Assembly (NCBI GenBank): GCA_030180135.1
Contig: CM058233.1
Span: 56,750,500 to 56,814,499 of the forward strand
From: Orychophragmus violaceus
Taxonomy: Eukaryota; Streptophyta; Magnoliopsida; Brassicales; Brassicaceae
Reading direction: 5' to 3'
Length of the DNA stretch: 64,000 bases
Position numbers and translations under genes: made by a program. The notes beneath the pieces were generated by a model that was given only the letters and a program-made list of their open reading frames with translations, made no database searches and was not told the origin of the DNA. Below are positions 27,222-39,300 of this stretch, in pieces; the first letter of the stretch is position 1; each line of letters begins with the position of its first letter.

Positions 27222-30200
27222 CTAGTGGAAATACTTTTTGAGGTTGATGATGTTCCAAGGTCGTAGTTCGGGCTTCTGGGTTTCCACCGACTTGAGTCGG
27301 TAGACCCCGTCCTTTACGATGTCGGTGACCTGGTAAGGACCTTCCCACTTCGCTCCTAATTTTCCAGCGTGTTCTTCCTTTTTATGGTCGAACTCTTTCC
27401 GTAAGACGAGCTCTCCTACTTGAAACCTCCGAGTTTTGATTCGGGAATCATAGTAGCGAGCCGCGGCTTGTTCGTAATTCTGGAGTCGAGCTAATGCGAG
27501 GTTCCTTCTTTCGTCGACGAGGTCGAGCTCGTCAGTTATCATCTTGTTGTTAAGTTCCTCTTGTCGCGGGCATTCTTCTTTGCGAATGCTTGACACGAGA
27601 ATTTCAGCTGGTACTACCGCCTCGATTCCGTAAGCTAGCGAGAAGGGAGTCTCGCCAGTGGATTTGCGGGGGGTAGTCCGGTAGGCCCAGAGTACGGCTG
27701 GGAGTTCGTCACTCCAGGTTGTTTTGCACTCGTTGAGCCTTTTCTTGAGGCCGTTCATAATCGCTTTGTTAGCTGCTTCTGCTAGCCTTTTCCCTTGGGG
27801 GTAGCGTGGCGTTGAGTAAGTCAGCTTTATGTTCCAAGTTCTCCAGAACTCTTTGAACGTGTTTGATATGAACTGAGATCCGTTATCCGTGACGATCTCG
27901 TGGGGTAGTCCATGTCTGCAAACGATGTTTCGCCAGACGAACTCCTTAACGTGAACGTCCTTAATTTTCTGGTATGACTCTGCTTCAATCCACTTGGTGA
28001 AGTAGTCTGTCATCACCAATAGATGTGTGGCTTTCTTTTTGCCAGATGGGACCAGCGGTCCAACGATGTCCATTCTCCACCGCATGAATGGGTACGGCGA
28101 TGAGATATAGGAGAGTTTCTCCGACGCTTGGTGGATAATTGGGGCATGCTTTTGGCCTTTATCGCACTTGTTGGAGAAAGATTCGCATTCGGTGGCCATT
28201 GTAGGCCAATAGTAGCCTTGCCTTTTGATTCGCACGACCAATGCTCGTCCTCCAGAATGGCTTCCGCAGGATCCGTCATGTGTTTGTGTAATCATGGCTA
28301 GGGCTTGCTTTTTGTCAAGGCATTTAAGGTAAGGTCCGGAGAGGCTCCTTTTAAAGAGCTCTCCTTGTGTGACACAGTACCTCGCACTTTGCATTTTAAG
28401 TTTCCACGCCTCCCATTTGCCATCGGGAACTTCGCCGTTTGTGATGTATCGAATGATCGGAGTTCTCCAATCTTCGTCATTGTTAGGCTCAGGTCCCTGA
28501 CTAGTGGATGCGGTTTGAATTGGTCCGTCGGGGACGTTCGCGACGTATATGGTGTTTCTAGGATCAAGATCATCATCAATCTCGATGATGTCGCTATTAG
28601 TGTCTGCGGGACATTCTTTGTGTTTGACATCGTTTTTCACAGCGGGCCCGTCCTCTTTCAAGGGCAGAGCTTTGAGAGCTATGTCGATGCTTGGTTTTTC
28701 TATCCCTTCGACTGGTATGATTCTTTTGAGGTTAGGATCTGATGTCGATGCTAATGCGGCTAGCGCATCGGCTGCAGTGTTTTCACCTCGTGGGATTCGT
28801 GTTAGATCGAAGAATTCGATCTGTTCGGCCAATGTATGGACTACCCATAGGTATGCTTCCATTCGTTCGTCTTTGGCCTCGTAGTCGCCATGATATTGGC
28901 TTGTGACCAGTTGGGAATCGCTGAAGGCATTTACTTCTCGGGCTCCTATTGCTATCGTAAGTCTAAGCCCGGCTATCAGCGCTTCGTATTCTGCCTCGTT
29001 ATTCGATGCGGCGAAGCCCAATCTAAATGATTGTTCTAATACTTCACCCGTTGGGGAGACTAATTTCACTCCGACTCCGGACCCTTGTCTTGAGGAAGCT
29101 CCATCGACGTAGAGTTTCCATCTTTGGGCCGAAGTCGGGTCGAGTTCTATAGTCGGAGGGAGCTCGATTATGAAATCTGCCAGTACTTGTGCTTTTAGGC
29201 ATGTTCGAGCTTTGTATTCAATGTCGTACTCGCTAAGTTCGATAGCCCATTTGACCCGACCTGATTGGCTTGGACTGTGAAGGATGGTTCTCAGTGGCTG
29301 AGAGGTCATCACTATTATCGAGTGCGATTGAAAATACGGTCGGAGTTTCCGAGCCGATGTTACTAGCGCTAAGGCAAGCTTTTCCATGGCGGGGTATCTG
29401 GTTTCAGCATCGATAAAGGTTTTACTGATGTAATACACCGGCCGTTGTTCGTTCTTTTCTTCGCGAACCAGGACTCCACTTACTGCTGCCGTCGAGACGG
29501 CTAAGTAGAGATAAAGGGGTTCTCCTTCTACTGGTTTCACCAGTATGGGTGGTTCGCTTAAGTAAGTTTTGAGATGAGTGAATGCCTCTTCACACTTTTC
29601 GTCCCAAAGGAACTTTTTGTTTGCTTTGAGCAAGTGATAGAAGGGTAGACATTTATCAGTCGACCTCGAGATGAAGCGATTCAGAGCAGCTATTTTGCCG
29701 GTTAGGCGCTGGACTTCTCGCGTTGTTCTGGGAGATTTCATCTCTATGAACGTTGCGATCTGTTTGGGGTTCGCTTCGATCCCTCTTTCGGTTACTAAGT
29801 AACCGAGGAACTCTCCTGAAGGGACCCCGAAGGTACATTTAGCTGGGTTGAGTTTCATCCCATACTTATTGAGAATGGTAAAACACTCTTTTAGTTGGGG
29901 AATGTGATCCTCGTACCTAGAAGATTTTACTAGCATATCATCGATGTAGACCTCCATGGTTTTGCCTAGGAGTCCTGAGAACATCTTGTTGACGAGGCGC
30001 TGGTAAGTTTCTCCTGCGTTTTTTAGTCCGAAGGGCATGACTTTGTAGTAGTACGTGCCTCGATCAGTTATGAACGAGGTCTTTTCTTGGTCTTCGGGGT
30101 TCATCAATATTTGATTGTACCCTGAGAACGCATCCATAAAGGATAGCAGCTGATGTCCACCGGTGGCCTCGACCAGTCGGTCGATGTGCGGGAGTGGGAA

Positions 30201-30689
30201 GCTGTCCTTTGGACATGCTTTGTTGAGATCCGTGAAGTCTACGCAGACCCTCCACTTTCCGTTCTTTTTCTTAACCACCACGGGGTTTGCGAGCCAATCG
30301 GGGTACTTGACCTCTCTGATCGATCCGATTTTTAATAACCGATCGACCTCGTCATTGACGGCTTTTCCCCGTTCAGGGCCTAGTTTTCGACGTTTCTGTC
30401 GTACCGGTTTGTAGGTCGGGTCGACATTCAGCTCGTGGCTGGTTACGTCGATGTTTATCCCTTTCATGTCTGCTGAAGACCAGGCGAAGGAGTCGACGTT
30501 CATTTTGAGAAAAGAGACCAGTTCTTTCTTGACTGGCTCTGATAGGTCGATTCCTATGCCAACGAGTCTTTCGGGATGAGCCTCGTCTATGCAGACCTGA
30601 GTCGTGAGGTCCTTTGGGGGTCCTATTTGACTGGGGTCGTTCGACCTTTTGGTCTGCATGGTGGTGAGCTCGTCCTCTTTCTGTAATTG
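27222..30689 (-). CDS. Gypsy B pol (RT, RNase H, second RNase H, integrase), unit 1
   Basis: Uninterrupted frame of 1145 codons from ATG 30659, open back to the TAG at 30690-30692. Order: RT (FMDAFSGYNQI, YIDDM), first RNase H (YLYLAVSTAAVSGVL, then YPAMEKLALALV), second RNase H (WKLYVDGASSRQGSGVGV, then NNEAEYEALIAGL), zinc-binding region (CDKGQKHA), integrase core (MDIVGPLVPSGKK, TDNGSQF, RLAEAANKA) and a C-terminal domain (KLGAKWEGPYQV). Tandem RNase H domains indicate the Tat lineage. It is the best preserved pol of the family in the window. A 3-nt deletion relative to unit 2 removes one codon in the first RNase H (GRVKWA versus GRLVKWA). It cannot be expressed from Gypsy B without passing the protease stop at 30912. 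Confidence 0.9.
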   Translation of the reverse strand, partial: QLQKEDELTTMQTKRSNDPSQIGPPKDLTTQVCIDEAHPERLVGIGIDLSEPVKKELVSFLKMNVDSFAWSSADMKGINIDVTSHELNVDPTYKPVRQKRRKLGPERGKAVNDEVDRLLKIGSIREVKYPDWLANPVVVKKKNGKWRVCVDFTDLNKACPKDSFPLPHIDRLVEATGGHQLLSFMDAFSGYNQILMNPEDQEKTSFITDRGTYYYKVMPFGLKNAGETYQRLVNKMFSGLLGKTMEVYIDDMLVKSSRYEDHIPQLKECFTILNKYGMKLNPAKCTFGVPSGEFLGYLVTERGIEANPKQIATFIEMKSPRTTREVQRLTGKIAALNRFISRSTDKCLPFYHLLKANKKFLWDEKCEEAFTHLKTYLSEPPILVKPVEGEPLYLYLAVSTAAVSGVLVREEKNEQRPVYYISKTFIDAETRYPAMEKLALALVTSARKLRPYFQSHSIIVMTSQPLRTILHSPSQSGRVKWAIELSEYDIEYKARTCLKAQVLADFIIELPPTIELDPTSAQRWKLYVDGASSRQGSGVGVKLVSPTGEVLEQSFRLGFAASNNEAEYEALIAGLRLTIAIGAREVNAFSDSQLVTSQYHGDYEAKDERMEAYLWVVHTLAEQIEFFDLTRIPRGENTAADALAALASTSDPNLKRIIPVEGIEKPSIDIALKALPLKEDGPAVKNDVKHKECPADTNSDIIEIDDDLDPRNTIYVANVPDGPIQTASTSQGPEPNNDEDWRTPIIRYITNGEVPDGKWEAWKLKMQSARYCVTQGELFKRSLSGPYLKCLDKKQALAMITQTHDGSCGSHSGGRALVVRIKRQGYYWPTMATECESFSNKCDKGQKHAPIIHQASEKLSYISSPYPFMRWRMDIVGPLVPSGKKKATHLLVMTDYFTKWIEAESYQKIKDVHVKEFVWRNIVCRHGLPHEIVTDNGSQFISNTFKEFWRTWNIKLTYSTPRYPQGKRLAEAANKAIMNGLKKRLNECKTTWSDELPAVLWAYRTTPRKSTGETPFSLAYGIEAVVPAEILVSSIRKEECPRQEELNNKMITDELDLVDERRNLALARLQNYEQAAARYYDSRIKTRRFQVGELVLRKEFDHKKEEHAGKLGAKWEGPYQVTDIVKDGVYRLKSVETQKPELRPWNIINLKKYFH

Positions 30690-30692
30690 CTA
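30681..30692 (-). promoter_or_regulatory. UAG-CAA-UUA context, Gypsy B unit 1
   Basis: Same twelve bases as in Gypsy A, separating protease and RT in the same frame. Confidence 0.6.
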
Positions 30693-31480
30693 CGCAGGGG
30701 ATTTCTTGATCTGTTTGAATCCGTTCATGTAGCAATGGCGGGAAATCTTTTGACTTCCGTGAATGGTTTTGATCCCTTTGGGTGTCGGGAACTTTACGCA
30801 TTGGTGGTAGGTCGATGGTACCGCTTTCATGTCGTATATCCATGGTCGACCTAAGATTGCGTTATAGGGAGCTGGCCGATCTACTATGACGAACTCTGTC
30901 ATTCTCCGAACTCATCCAGCGATTACTGGGGCGAAGACAGAGCCCATCGAGTATGTCGTTTTGCCAGCAAAACCTACTAGTGGCGTCTTTTCTTCTACAA
31001 CCTCGGAATCGTTGAAGTCCATCTTTTTGAACGCGTCGTAAAAGAGGACATCTACCAAAATTCCTGTGTCAATCATTATCCTTGAGAGTTCGACATCTCC
31101 CACTACTAGACAAACGAGGAGAGCGTCGTCGTGTGGTTTGTCGAGATTACTTGTCTCGCTCTCGTGGAAAATGATCTCGTGGTCTGGACCCAACATTGAG
31201 GTCTTTCCCCTTCTGTCGGTCTCGACTCTCCCTTGAAGAGCTTTGATCGAATTGACCGAGTCGCGGCAAAGCTTAGAGCCACCGAAGATGAAGTCGATTC
31301 GTTTAGGGGGTATAGCCCGTACACCCCCCCCCCCCCCCCCCCGCAGAGACGAGGGAGATTGATTCTTGAGCGTAAACTTTTGGCAGGAGCCGGAGGCGGG
31401 GATAGTGCCGAACCTCCCGAAGTACCGCTCAGGTTAAGCTCGCCGAGGATGAACTCGACTCGCTTCCGCGACCCTTGAGG
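30690..31480 (-). pseudogene. Gypsy B protease and gag end, unit 1
   Basis: Same protease as Gypsy A (IMIDTG..VDVLF), but with a TGA at 30912-30914 where A has GGA (AG-stop-VRRM). The poly-C (G on minus) tract lies upstream. The gag part stops at 31480, the duplication junction, so this unit has no complete gag, PBS or 5' LTR. Confidence 0.8.
31324..31342 (-). repeat. Poly-C tract (19), Gypsy B unit 1
   Basis: Counterpart of the 13-G tract of Gypsy A and the 29-C tract of unit 2. Confidence 0.8.
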
Positions 31481-31726
31481 GATATGGCTCTTGGTGGTAC
31501 TTATACCGAGATGATGGCGGCTTGTGGGAAGGTAATAATTTCTTCCTTTCGTTTTGTTTCGTGCTTAACTTTCTTCACACATTTCCTCTTTCTTTTGTAG
31601 GCCTTGGAGGCTGCGAATAGGTTCGCGGCTAGGGCCGAGCGCGAGCTGCGAGAGATACCGCAGGTGAGCGAGCTCGACACCGTTAAGAAAACGGTCAGCG
31701 ACCTGAAAGCGCAGCTGCAGGGGGCC
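31481..31726 (+). pseudogene. Accessory ORF fragment duplicated (end of exon 3, intron, exon 4)
   Basis: Begins in mid-exon 3 (GDMALGGTYTEMM), so the N-terminal half is missing in this unit. The intron with GTAATA donor and TTTTGTAG acceptor (acceptor end 31600) is retained. Interrupted by the duplicated Copia at 31727; continues at 54446. Confidence 0.7.
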
Positions 31727-32309
31727 TGTTGGGAATGTCCTGAAATCTACTGTACTATCTCTAGAAAGTATGATAAAGTGTCGAGATCAGACATAAGTCA
31801 TAAATACTGGGTGATCATGATGGCTTGCTAGAGTCCGCTCTTGATCTATAAGTTTAGGACTTATTACCAGTATTGTATGATCCCGAAGGGTCACATACCA
31901 TAGCTAACGGGAAAGTTAAATGGAATTAATACGGTAAGATGCAATGGCATTTACTGTATTAGATCAGAGAATTGGGCCAGACAAAATACAGGCTTTTGTC
32001 TGATTTGTGTGTTGGGCCCAAAAGATTAATGAGCCATTAGTCTAAAGACTTGGGCCCATTAATGAGAGGTTAAGGATTCGAAAACCCTAAGGGATTAAGT
32101 ATCCCACACGATTTTGGGTTTGTGGCCGCGAGTCTCTTTCTCTCTAACTCTCTCTTTTATGATCTGATCCATCTCTTTGGTCTAGCAGCCATCCCGGCTT
32201 GTAAGAGTGTGGATACCAAAGGAGGAGCAGGTTGTTCATCTGTTCTAACTGATCTCATCATTACCATCAATTATCCGCTGCAATCTGAAAGGTAATGATC
32301 CAGGTTTGG
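31727..32309 (+). repeat. 5' LTR of gag-only Copia, unit 2, first part
   Basis: 583 bp up to the Athila insertion; remaining 100 bp at 47673-47772. Confidence 0.9.
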
Positions 32310-33486
32310 TGATATACCATGGATTTTATGGCTTTTAAGCATGGTATATGTGTTATTTATCGAGTCTTTTACTATGTTTTAGAGTCTTTTCAGGTGTTTA
32401 TTAGGTACAAACACATTTGGAGCATATTTGGTGATTTAGACACTTTCTGGAGCTAATTGAAGTATTTGGCCGAGAGATGGAGTTCACTGTCCGAAACAGA
32501 GAAAGGTGTCGATCGTTGCATTCCTAGCATCGATCGATGCACCAGCGAAATGGGCCAAAAGACGGTTTAATAAAGAATGATGAAACTGCAGTCCTGCCCA
32601 GAAGTTCCTAATATTTACAAAGAAGCCCCAAAACGTGTTTTAGGATTATAATTGGGTTTTACAGCCACTTGTTAGGCGAAGCTTTTCTTACGTTAATTTT
32701 TACTCAGAGAGAGTTGAGGGGCTGATCCTGATCTCAAAGGAGACTTGATTTTGAACCCCAGTTCTTATTTGATTATATGATATTTGGTTTTCTACTTATG
32801 ATATCTTCTGTTTCGATGAACATGTCTGAGTAGATCACCTGTTAGGTTGAAGGATTCTCATCAAGGATTTCAGAGAATTATAGTTTAATTAATCTGTAGA
32901 GACCCATATCTGCTAGTTCTTTATCTAAGTTGTTCTTAATGCTTAATCTGGAGTAGCTAATCAGAGTTATGATGTTAGGTTGATTAATTCAGCGGAAGTT
33001 GGTTAATTTAACTAGAAAGAATTTAGATAAGCAATTAAACTTTGCGCAAACGGAAGTTTGGTTTAGGATAATTGTGAACATATCAAACTTGGACTTATTG
33101 CTAGTTTAATCTGTTAGTTCTCGCAAACGAAAGTTTGGTTTGCTGCACTTAGACTTAGAGAATTATCGCAAAGGAATTTGGTTAATTCTATATCAGTGTT
33201 TGAGTTCTAGAATAGTTATTGATTGGATCTAGATAGATTGATTGCTTGCGTTCCTGATTTCCTGAGAACTCCTGAAACCTAACGCTTTGCCCTCTTGCTT
33301 ACAAACTCACTTGATTTACTTTGCTATTTCGTTTACTGTTTTCACATCTGCTTCGCTTAATTTAATCTGAATTACTAATAATCTATTGTGTGACTGAGAG
33401 TCCTCGTGGGATTCGATACCTTATATACTACGATTGCATTAACTGTGCACTTGCAGTAGAATAGGGAAAACTATATAGACCTATCA
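32310..33486 (+). repeat. 5' LTR of Athila (unit 2)
   Basis: 1177 bp; small differences from unit 1 (ATTGGGTTTT, GTTAATTTTT). Confidence 0.9.
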
Positions 33487-33668
33487 AGTTTTTGGCGCCG
33501 TTGCCGGGGACTCTTTGAGTTCACCTATAGATTTAGTACTAGGATCTAGACTAAGCATTCTTTTTAATTTTCTTGTTTACTCACGTTTTTGAATTTTGGA
33601 TTCGCAGGGATTCGCACTGCATCGATCGTTGCTCACCTTGCATCGATCGACACAAGGCGAGAACAGCG

Positions 33669-34874
33669 ATGCTGAGATCTGAGACGTTCAATAGGTTCCG
33701 CGCCATGGAACCTGTTATTCTAATTCGCGGTGAAAACGGCGTTCTACGAGACCAAGAGGGTCACATATGCAACGCAAAAGGTCAGAAAATAGATGGGGAA
33801 GGAAATCCCATCTTACCGGATTACCATGTATTGGTTGGGCAAGTAGCTGAGATGCAAAATAAGATAGATGACATCCACGACATCTTACTTAGGGAGAGAC
33901 AGTTCCGAGCAGAGGCAGACACTGATAAGTTTGCAGAGGTACGCTACATGGCTGGAGACGACTCTTATGGACATACCTTGGAACATCAGCAGAGACAGGG
34001 TTCTAGGCACACTCAAGGATCGAGAGACCATAATTATACTTCCCATCTGGCATCTCCTACACAAAGGAGCAAACTAGAGATGATGTTAGAGCAATCAATT
34101 GAAAGACAACAGCAGAACACAGCTTCTTTCAGCTCGAAGCTAGAGAACCTGTACACTAATTTGAATGAGAAATTTGAATCCTTGAGCATTCATATGAAGC
34201 AGCTGGACACACAGATGGATCAAGTTCCAAGTTCTACCCCAACAAAGGATTCTCAAGAAGCTCATGACAGCAACATTCTCACTCAGGATAACACACAGAT
34301 GGATCATGGATCATGTCTAGCAGTTAAGGCTGTGGAATTTGTGGAAGACAGAGGGAGATTTGATGTTGAATTACCTGAGTTCGAAAGCTTCGATGCACCT
34401 GACTCAACAGAGATTGACATGGATCTTTTGACTTGGATAGTCCAGATTGAAGCGGGACCAAGCCAAGAAGAGAAATTTGAATCTGAGATAGCTGGAATGG
34501 ACCGAGAAGCAGATAAACCCGAGACTGTAGTTGAAACCCGAGTTGAGACGACAGCATCGATCGTTGCATCACACGCACCGATCGTTGCACCCCGAAGGGA
34601 ACCAGTTTCGCCCATATCTCGAGAACCTCCTAAGGAAAAAGCCTACAAACCTCCGATACCATTCCCGAAAGCTCCCGTTAAATCTACAAATGTGGTTCAG
34701 TGCACATTGGTGGTTGACAAGAAGATGGTGGTTCCACAAGAGCCTATTCTAACATCTTCAAGGCCTAAAACTACTCATAAACAAAAGGCTCCGAACATCA
34801 AATCTTTGCCAAAGGTAAAACATAAATCCTCTAAGTCTAAACCTCCTGACTCCACTGTTTTGAATGCAGGAAAG
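33669..34874 (+). pseudogene. Athila gag-derived ORF, disrupted (unit 2)
   Basis: Same protein as 12299-13564 from MLRSETF to VLNAGK, then cut by the autonomous Copia. The 3' remainder begins at 42574 and lacks the TGA used in unit 1 (CGA instead), so the ancestral frame may have been longer. Confidence 0.75.
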
Positions 34875-35511
34875 TGAAGGATGTTTTGGTTGATCCTGAT
34901 TTAATTTTAAGATTCAGATTATCCTAAACATGCTGATCTAGGTTCTTCTTGAATAGAAACTTTGTTGATCTCACCTTTTACCTGTTTATGCAGCGGAAAG
35001 AGAGAACAGGTCAGAGATCAGAGAGCCACCGAGTGATAACTCCTCCAGAGGTTCACACACGCACACCAAGCAGGAAGAGAGGCTGCTAGACCGAGGAAGA
35101 GGAGGCGCAGACTGAGAGAGAGTTGGCGCAGGGAGGCTAGGGTTAGGGAGAAAGAGATTTGGGTTTTAGTTTATAAAACCCTTCTCTTTCCCTTTTGGGC
35201 TTTTGGGCCCAAATACCAATCTGATTAAATCCCTTGGATTTAATCAGACCCATTAATCTCTCTCTAAGTACGACAAATGCCTGGCACTTTTACCGTACTT
35301 CTGCTAAGCCGTTCCTACACATTTTCCTGTTAGCTTAGGCGTGTGACCCATATGGGATCATATAATAAAGGCAATAAGTCCAAGACTTATAGATCATGAG
35401 CGGACTCTAGCAAGCCATCATGACCCCCAGTATTATATGACTTATGTCTGATCATTGACATACTCTTACTTTCTAGAGACAGTACCGAGATTACTGGACA
35501 CAATTCCAACA
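34875..35511 (-). repeat. 3' LTR of autonomous Copia
   Basis: 637 bp; next to it the minus-sense PPT AAGTGGGAGAT (35512-35522). Confidence 0.92.
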
Positions 35512-36361
35512 ATCTCCCACTTGTACTGGAATCTCTGTATTCATAATCCTTTTGTCTCAATATCTCGATTAGTCATAAGGCAAGATTAGTGTCATCCTTA
35601 TAAAGCCTAATCTTGTTCATCGGACTCTGATTCGATACTGACAATCCAAACGACTCGGGAAAGTCCGTTTGAGCATGGCCATGCATTTTCCAGTATTCAA
35701 ATCTCCGATTGGCCTAGAGATATTCACTCCATTTATATTGGAGGGAAAAATCCCGTCTTGTTCCATCACTGTAAACTACTCATTTCATAATGTACCCAAA
35801 CAAGGTCCTTATAACTATCGCAGAACGATAGCGTTAGACAATGATCAAAGTGCATCAGTCCATGTGCAGTCACATGCATGCGAACTCAGGTCTAAGGACT
35901 ATACTCTATAGTCGTAGTAAGAATCTCTTATGACACAGATATAAATATCCTGAAGAGTTCTTATAAGCGGGTCATGTCCGGTCGTATGTTCCCAACATAC
36001 ACCTATGTACTGACTTTGATGCCGCGCATCTATGACACACTGAGACTTTGTCATAAGTCACATACCAATCCAGTCTCTCACGGTTGTTGGTGTTCCAATT
36101 TCAACAACCTTCGACTAGGGACAGGATGATATATTCCATCTATCAAATATAGGGTCTCATGATCAAGCTAAATGACTTTGATGACTCAAGATCAAGTCAC
36201 TTACTTCGATGACCTATAAAATGGTTTATATCACTTTGGAACGATTATTTCATCACAGTTAAAATAATCTTGAAATAATAATTTCATTAAACATAAGAAT
36301 GTTTTACAAGAACATATCAAATAACTAAATAAAAGCCCTCAAACTCCCACTCAAATTTAGA
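35512..36361 (-). other. 3' noncoding region of autonomous Copia
   Basis: No gene. Homologous to 23830-24649 of the gag-only Copia and to 63441-64000 of the third Copia. For example, all three share ACTCAGGTCTAAGGACTAT in plus or minus reading, so it probably carries cis signals. Confidence 0.65.
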
Positions 36362-39300
36362 TTACATTTCAATGTCTCTAATGCCTAAAACTTTAGTCAG
36401 AAACTCGAGCTTAGGCCTTGGGAGTGGCTTTGTCAACGGATCAGCGACGTTATCATCTGTCTGAACTCGGCTGATCTTGACTTCCTTTCTATTAATGATG
36501 TCACGTATCAAGTGAAATCTTCTTAGAACATGCTTGGATTTCTGGTGTGATCTTGGTTCCTTTGCCTGAGCAATAGCACCATTGTTGTCACAAAACAGTG
36601 CCAGAGGCTCAGCCGCATCTGGTATCACACCTAGTTCAATAATGAACTTTCGTATCCAAACAACTTCCTTCGCAGCTTCTGAGGCGGCGATATATTCAGC
36701 TTCTGTAGTGGAATCAGCAACGGTGTCTTGCTTGGAGTTTCTCCAACTGATTGCACCGCCATTCAGACAAAAGATATAACCGGACTGTGACCGGAAATCA
36801 TCTTGGTCTGTCTGGAAACTTGCGTCCGTGAATCCACTGACTTTAAGCACATCACTTCCACCGTACACCAAGAAATTATCCTTAGTATGTCTTAGATACT
36901 TCAAGATATTCTTTACGGCAATCCAATGGTTTTCACCTGGATTTGACTGGTATCTACTCGTCATGCTCAATGCATAAGCAACATCAGGATGAGTACAGAT
37001 CATGGCATACATGACAGATCCTATTGCAGATGCATAAGGAATATTCTTCATGCGCTCAAGCTCAGCAGCCGTCGTAGGGCTCTGCTTCTTGCTTAGCGTT
37101 GTGCCATGTACCATTGGCGTGAAGCCCTTCTTGGAATCTTTCATGCTGAATCTTTGTAGGACTTTGTCAATGTATGAATCTTGACACAAGCCTATCAGCC
37201 TTCTAGATCTATCCCGGTAGATCCTGATTCCAAGAACGTATGCGGCTTCACCCATGTCTTTCATGGAAAAACAACTTCCAAGCCAGTCCTTTACAGACTT
37301 CATCATTGGAATGTCGTTTCCGAGAAGCAGTATGTCATCGACATACAGAATAAGAAATACTATCTTGCTCCCACTAGTTTTCTTATACACGCATTGTTCT
37401 TCTTCGTTTCTGATGAAGTCAAATTGCTTGATCGCTTCATCAAAACGAAGATTCCAGCTCCTCGATGCTTGCTTCAATCCATAAATGGATTTATGAAGCT
37501 TGCATACTTTCCCAGCATTCTTTGGATCTATGTAACCGTCAGGTTGCGTCATATACACATCCTCTTCCAGAATACCATTCAGGAAAGCGGTTTTTACGTC
37601 CATCTGCCAAATTTCATAATCATGAAAAGCTGCAGTTGCTAGTAGAATCCGAATAGATTTCATCATAGCCACTGGTGAATAGGTTTCATCGTAATCCACG
37701 CCGTGAACTTGTCTGAAACCTTTTGCCACCAACCTGGCTTTATAAATCTGGACATTTCCATCCACGTCAATCTTCTTCTTGAAGATCCATTTGCACTCGA
37801 TGGCTTTTACACCAGCGGGTAAGTCAACCAACGAAAACACTTGGTTGACCGACATGGAGTCCATTTCGGAATCAGTGGCCTTGTGCCACTTAGAGGAATC
37901 TGGGCCCATCATGGCTTGATTGAAGTTCGATGGTTCATCACCATCAATGATCAAAAGATCATGACAGTCAGTCACGAGGAATCCTTGATATCTCTCGGGT
38001 TCGTGACGGATCCTCCCGGATCTTCGAACTTCAGGTACTACAGGTTCAGGCTCTACAATTTCTTGTAGGTCCTCCTGCTGCTCTTCCTCATTAGGTTGAG
38101 CAGTATCCTGTTCATCTTGAATTTCTTCAAGCAGTACCTTACTCCCACTGTCTTTCTTAGAGAGAAACTCCCTCTCAAGAAAGTTACAATCCCGGGCAAC
38201 AAAGATCTTGTTCTCGGAACGTAGATAGAAGTAATAAGCCTTGGTTTCCTTCGGATAACCAATGAAGTAGCATTTATCAGACTTTGGTGTAAGCTTATCT
38301 GAGATTAATCTCTTGACATAGGCTTCACAACCCCAAATTCTTAGATAAGACAGCACTGGAGCAACTCCAGCCCATAATTCATATGGTGTCTTTGCTACTG
38401 CTTTCGATGGCGCTCTATTTAGAGTGAACACTGCTGTTAGCAGAGCATATCCCCAAAGGGATATTGGAAGGTCTGTGTGACTCATCATAGATCGAACCAT
38501 ATTCAATAAGGTCCGATTTCTCCTCTCAGACACACCATTCCATTGAGGTGTTCCGGGAGGAGTGAGTTGGGACACGATCCCACACTCTCTTAGATGATCA
38601 CTGAATTCTTGGCTTAAGTATTCTCCTCCTCGGTCGGACCGAAGAGCCTTAATGCTTTTGCCAAGTTGGTTCTGTACTTCATTTTGGAATTCTCTGAACT
38701 TCTCAAAAGATTCAGACTTATGTTTCATTAAATAAACATATCCATACCTACTGAAATCATCAGTGAAGGTAATGAAGTACTGATAGTTTTCTCTTGCATT
38801 TGTGGACATTGGGCCACACACATCAGTGTGTATCAGGCCCAATAAGTCACTGGCCCTCTCGTTAGGTTTATTAAAGGGGGCCCGTGTCATTTTTCCCATC
38901 ATGCAGGATTCGCATTTCTCACATGACTCAAAGTCAAATGAGCCAAGAAGTCCATTCGAATGGAGCCTCTTGATGCGTTTCTCGCTGATATGCCCTAAAC
39001 GACAATGCCATAGAAACGTTCGGTTCTCCTCATTAGGTTTGAACCGTTTGGTATTAATGTTATAAATTGGCGCGGATTGATCGAGTATGTAAAGCCCATT
39101 CGTAAGAGGGGCAGAACCATATAACAAATTGTTGCGATTGAAGGAACATAATTTATTCTTAACTGAAAAATCATAACCTTCCAAATCCAACAAAGAAATT
39201 GAAATAATATTCCTGCTTATAGCAGGTACAAAATAACAATTATTGAGTTCTAAAACCAATCCCGAAGGTAAAGACAACAAGTATGTGCCTACAGCTAGTG

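Larger units (their letters stand above)
10111..31480. repeat. Tandem segmental duplication, unit 1 (21,370 bp)
   Basis: Starts at GATATGGCTC inside exon 3 of the accessory ORF and ends at CCTTGAGG inside Gypsy B gag. At 31481 the sequence restarts with GATATGGCTC. It contains the accessory ORF 3' part, gag-only Copia, Athila, spacer, pol and protease. Unit 2 is 31481-60606. Confidence 0.9.

Noticed and set aside
28305..28884. Plus-strand ORFs of 145 and 111 aa opposite Gypsy B pol (also 57419-57998)
   Set aside because: They are antisense shadows of a strongly conserved pol frame, with no family resemblance or start context.
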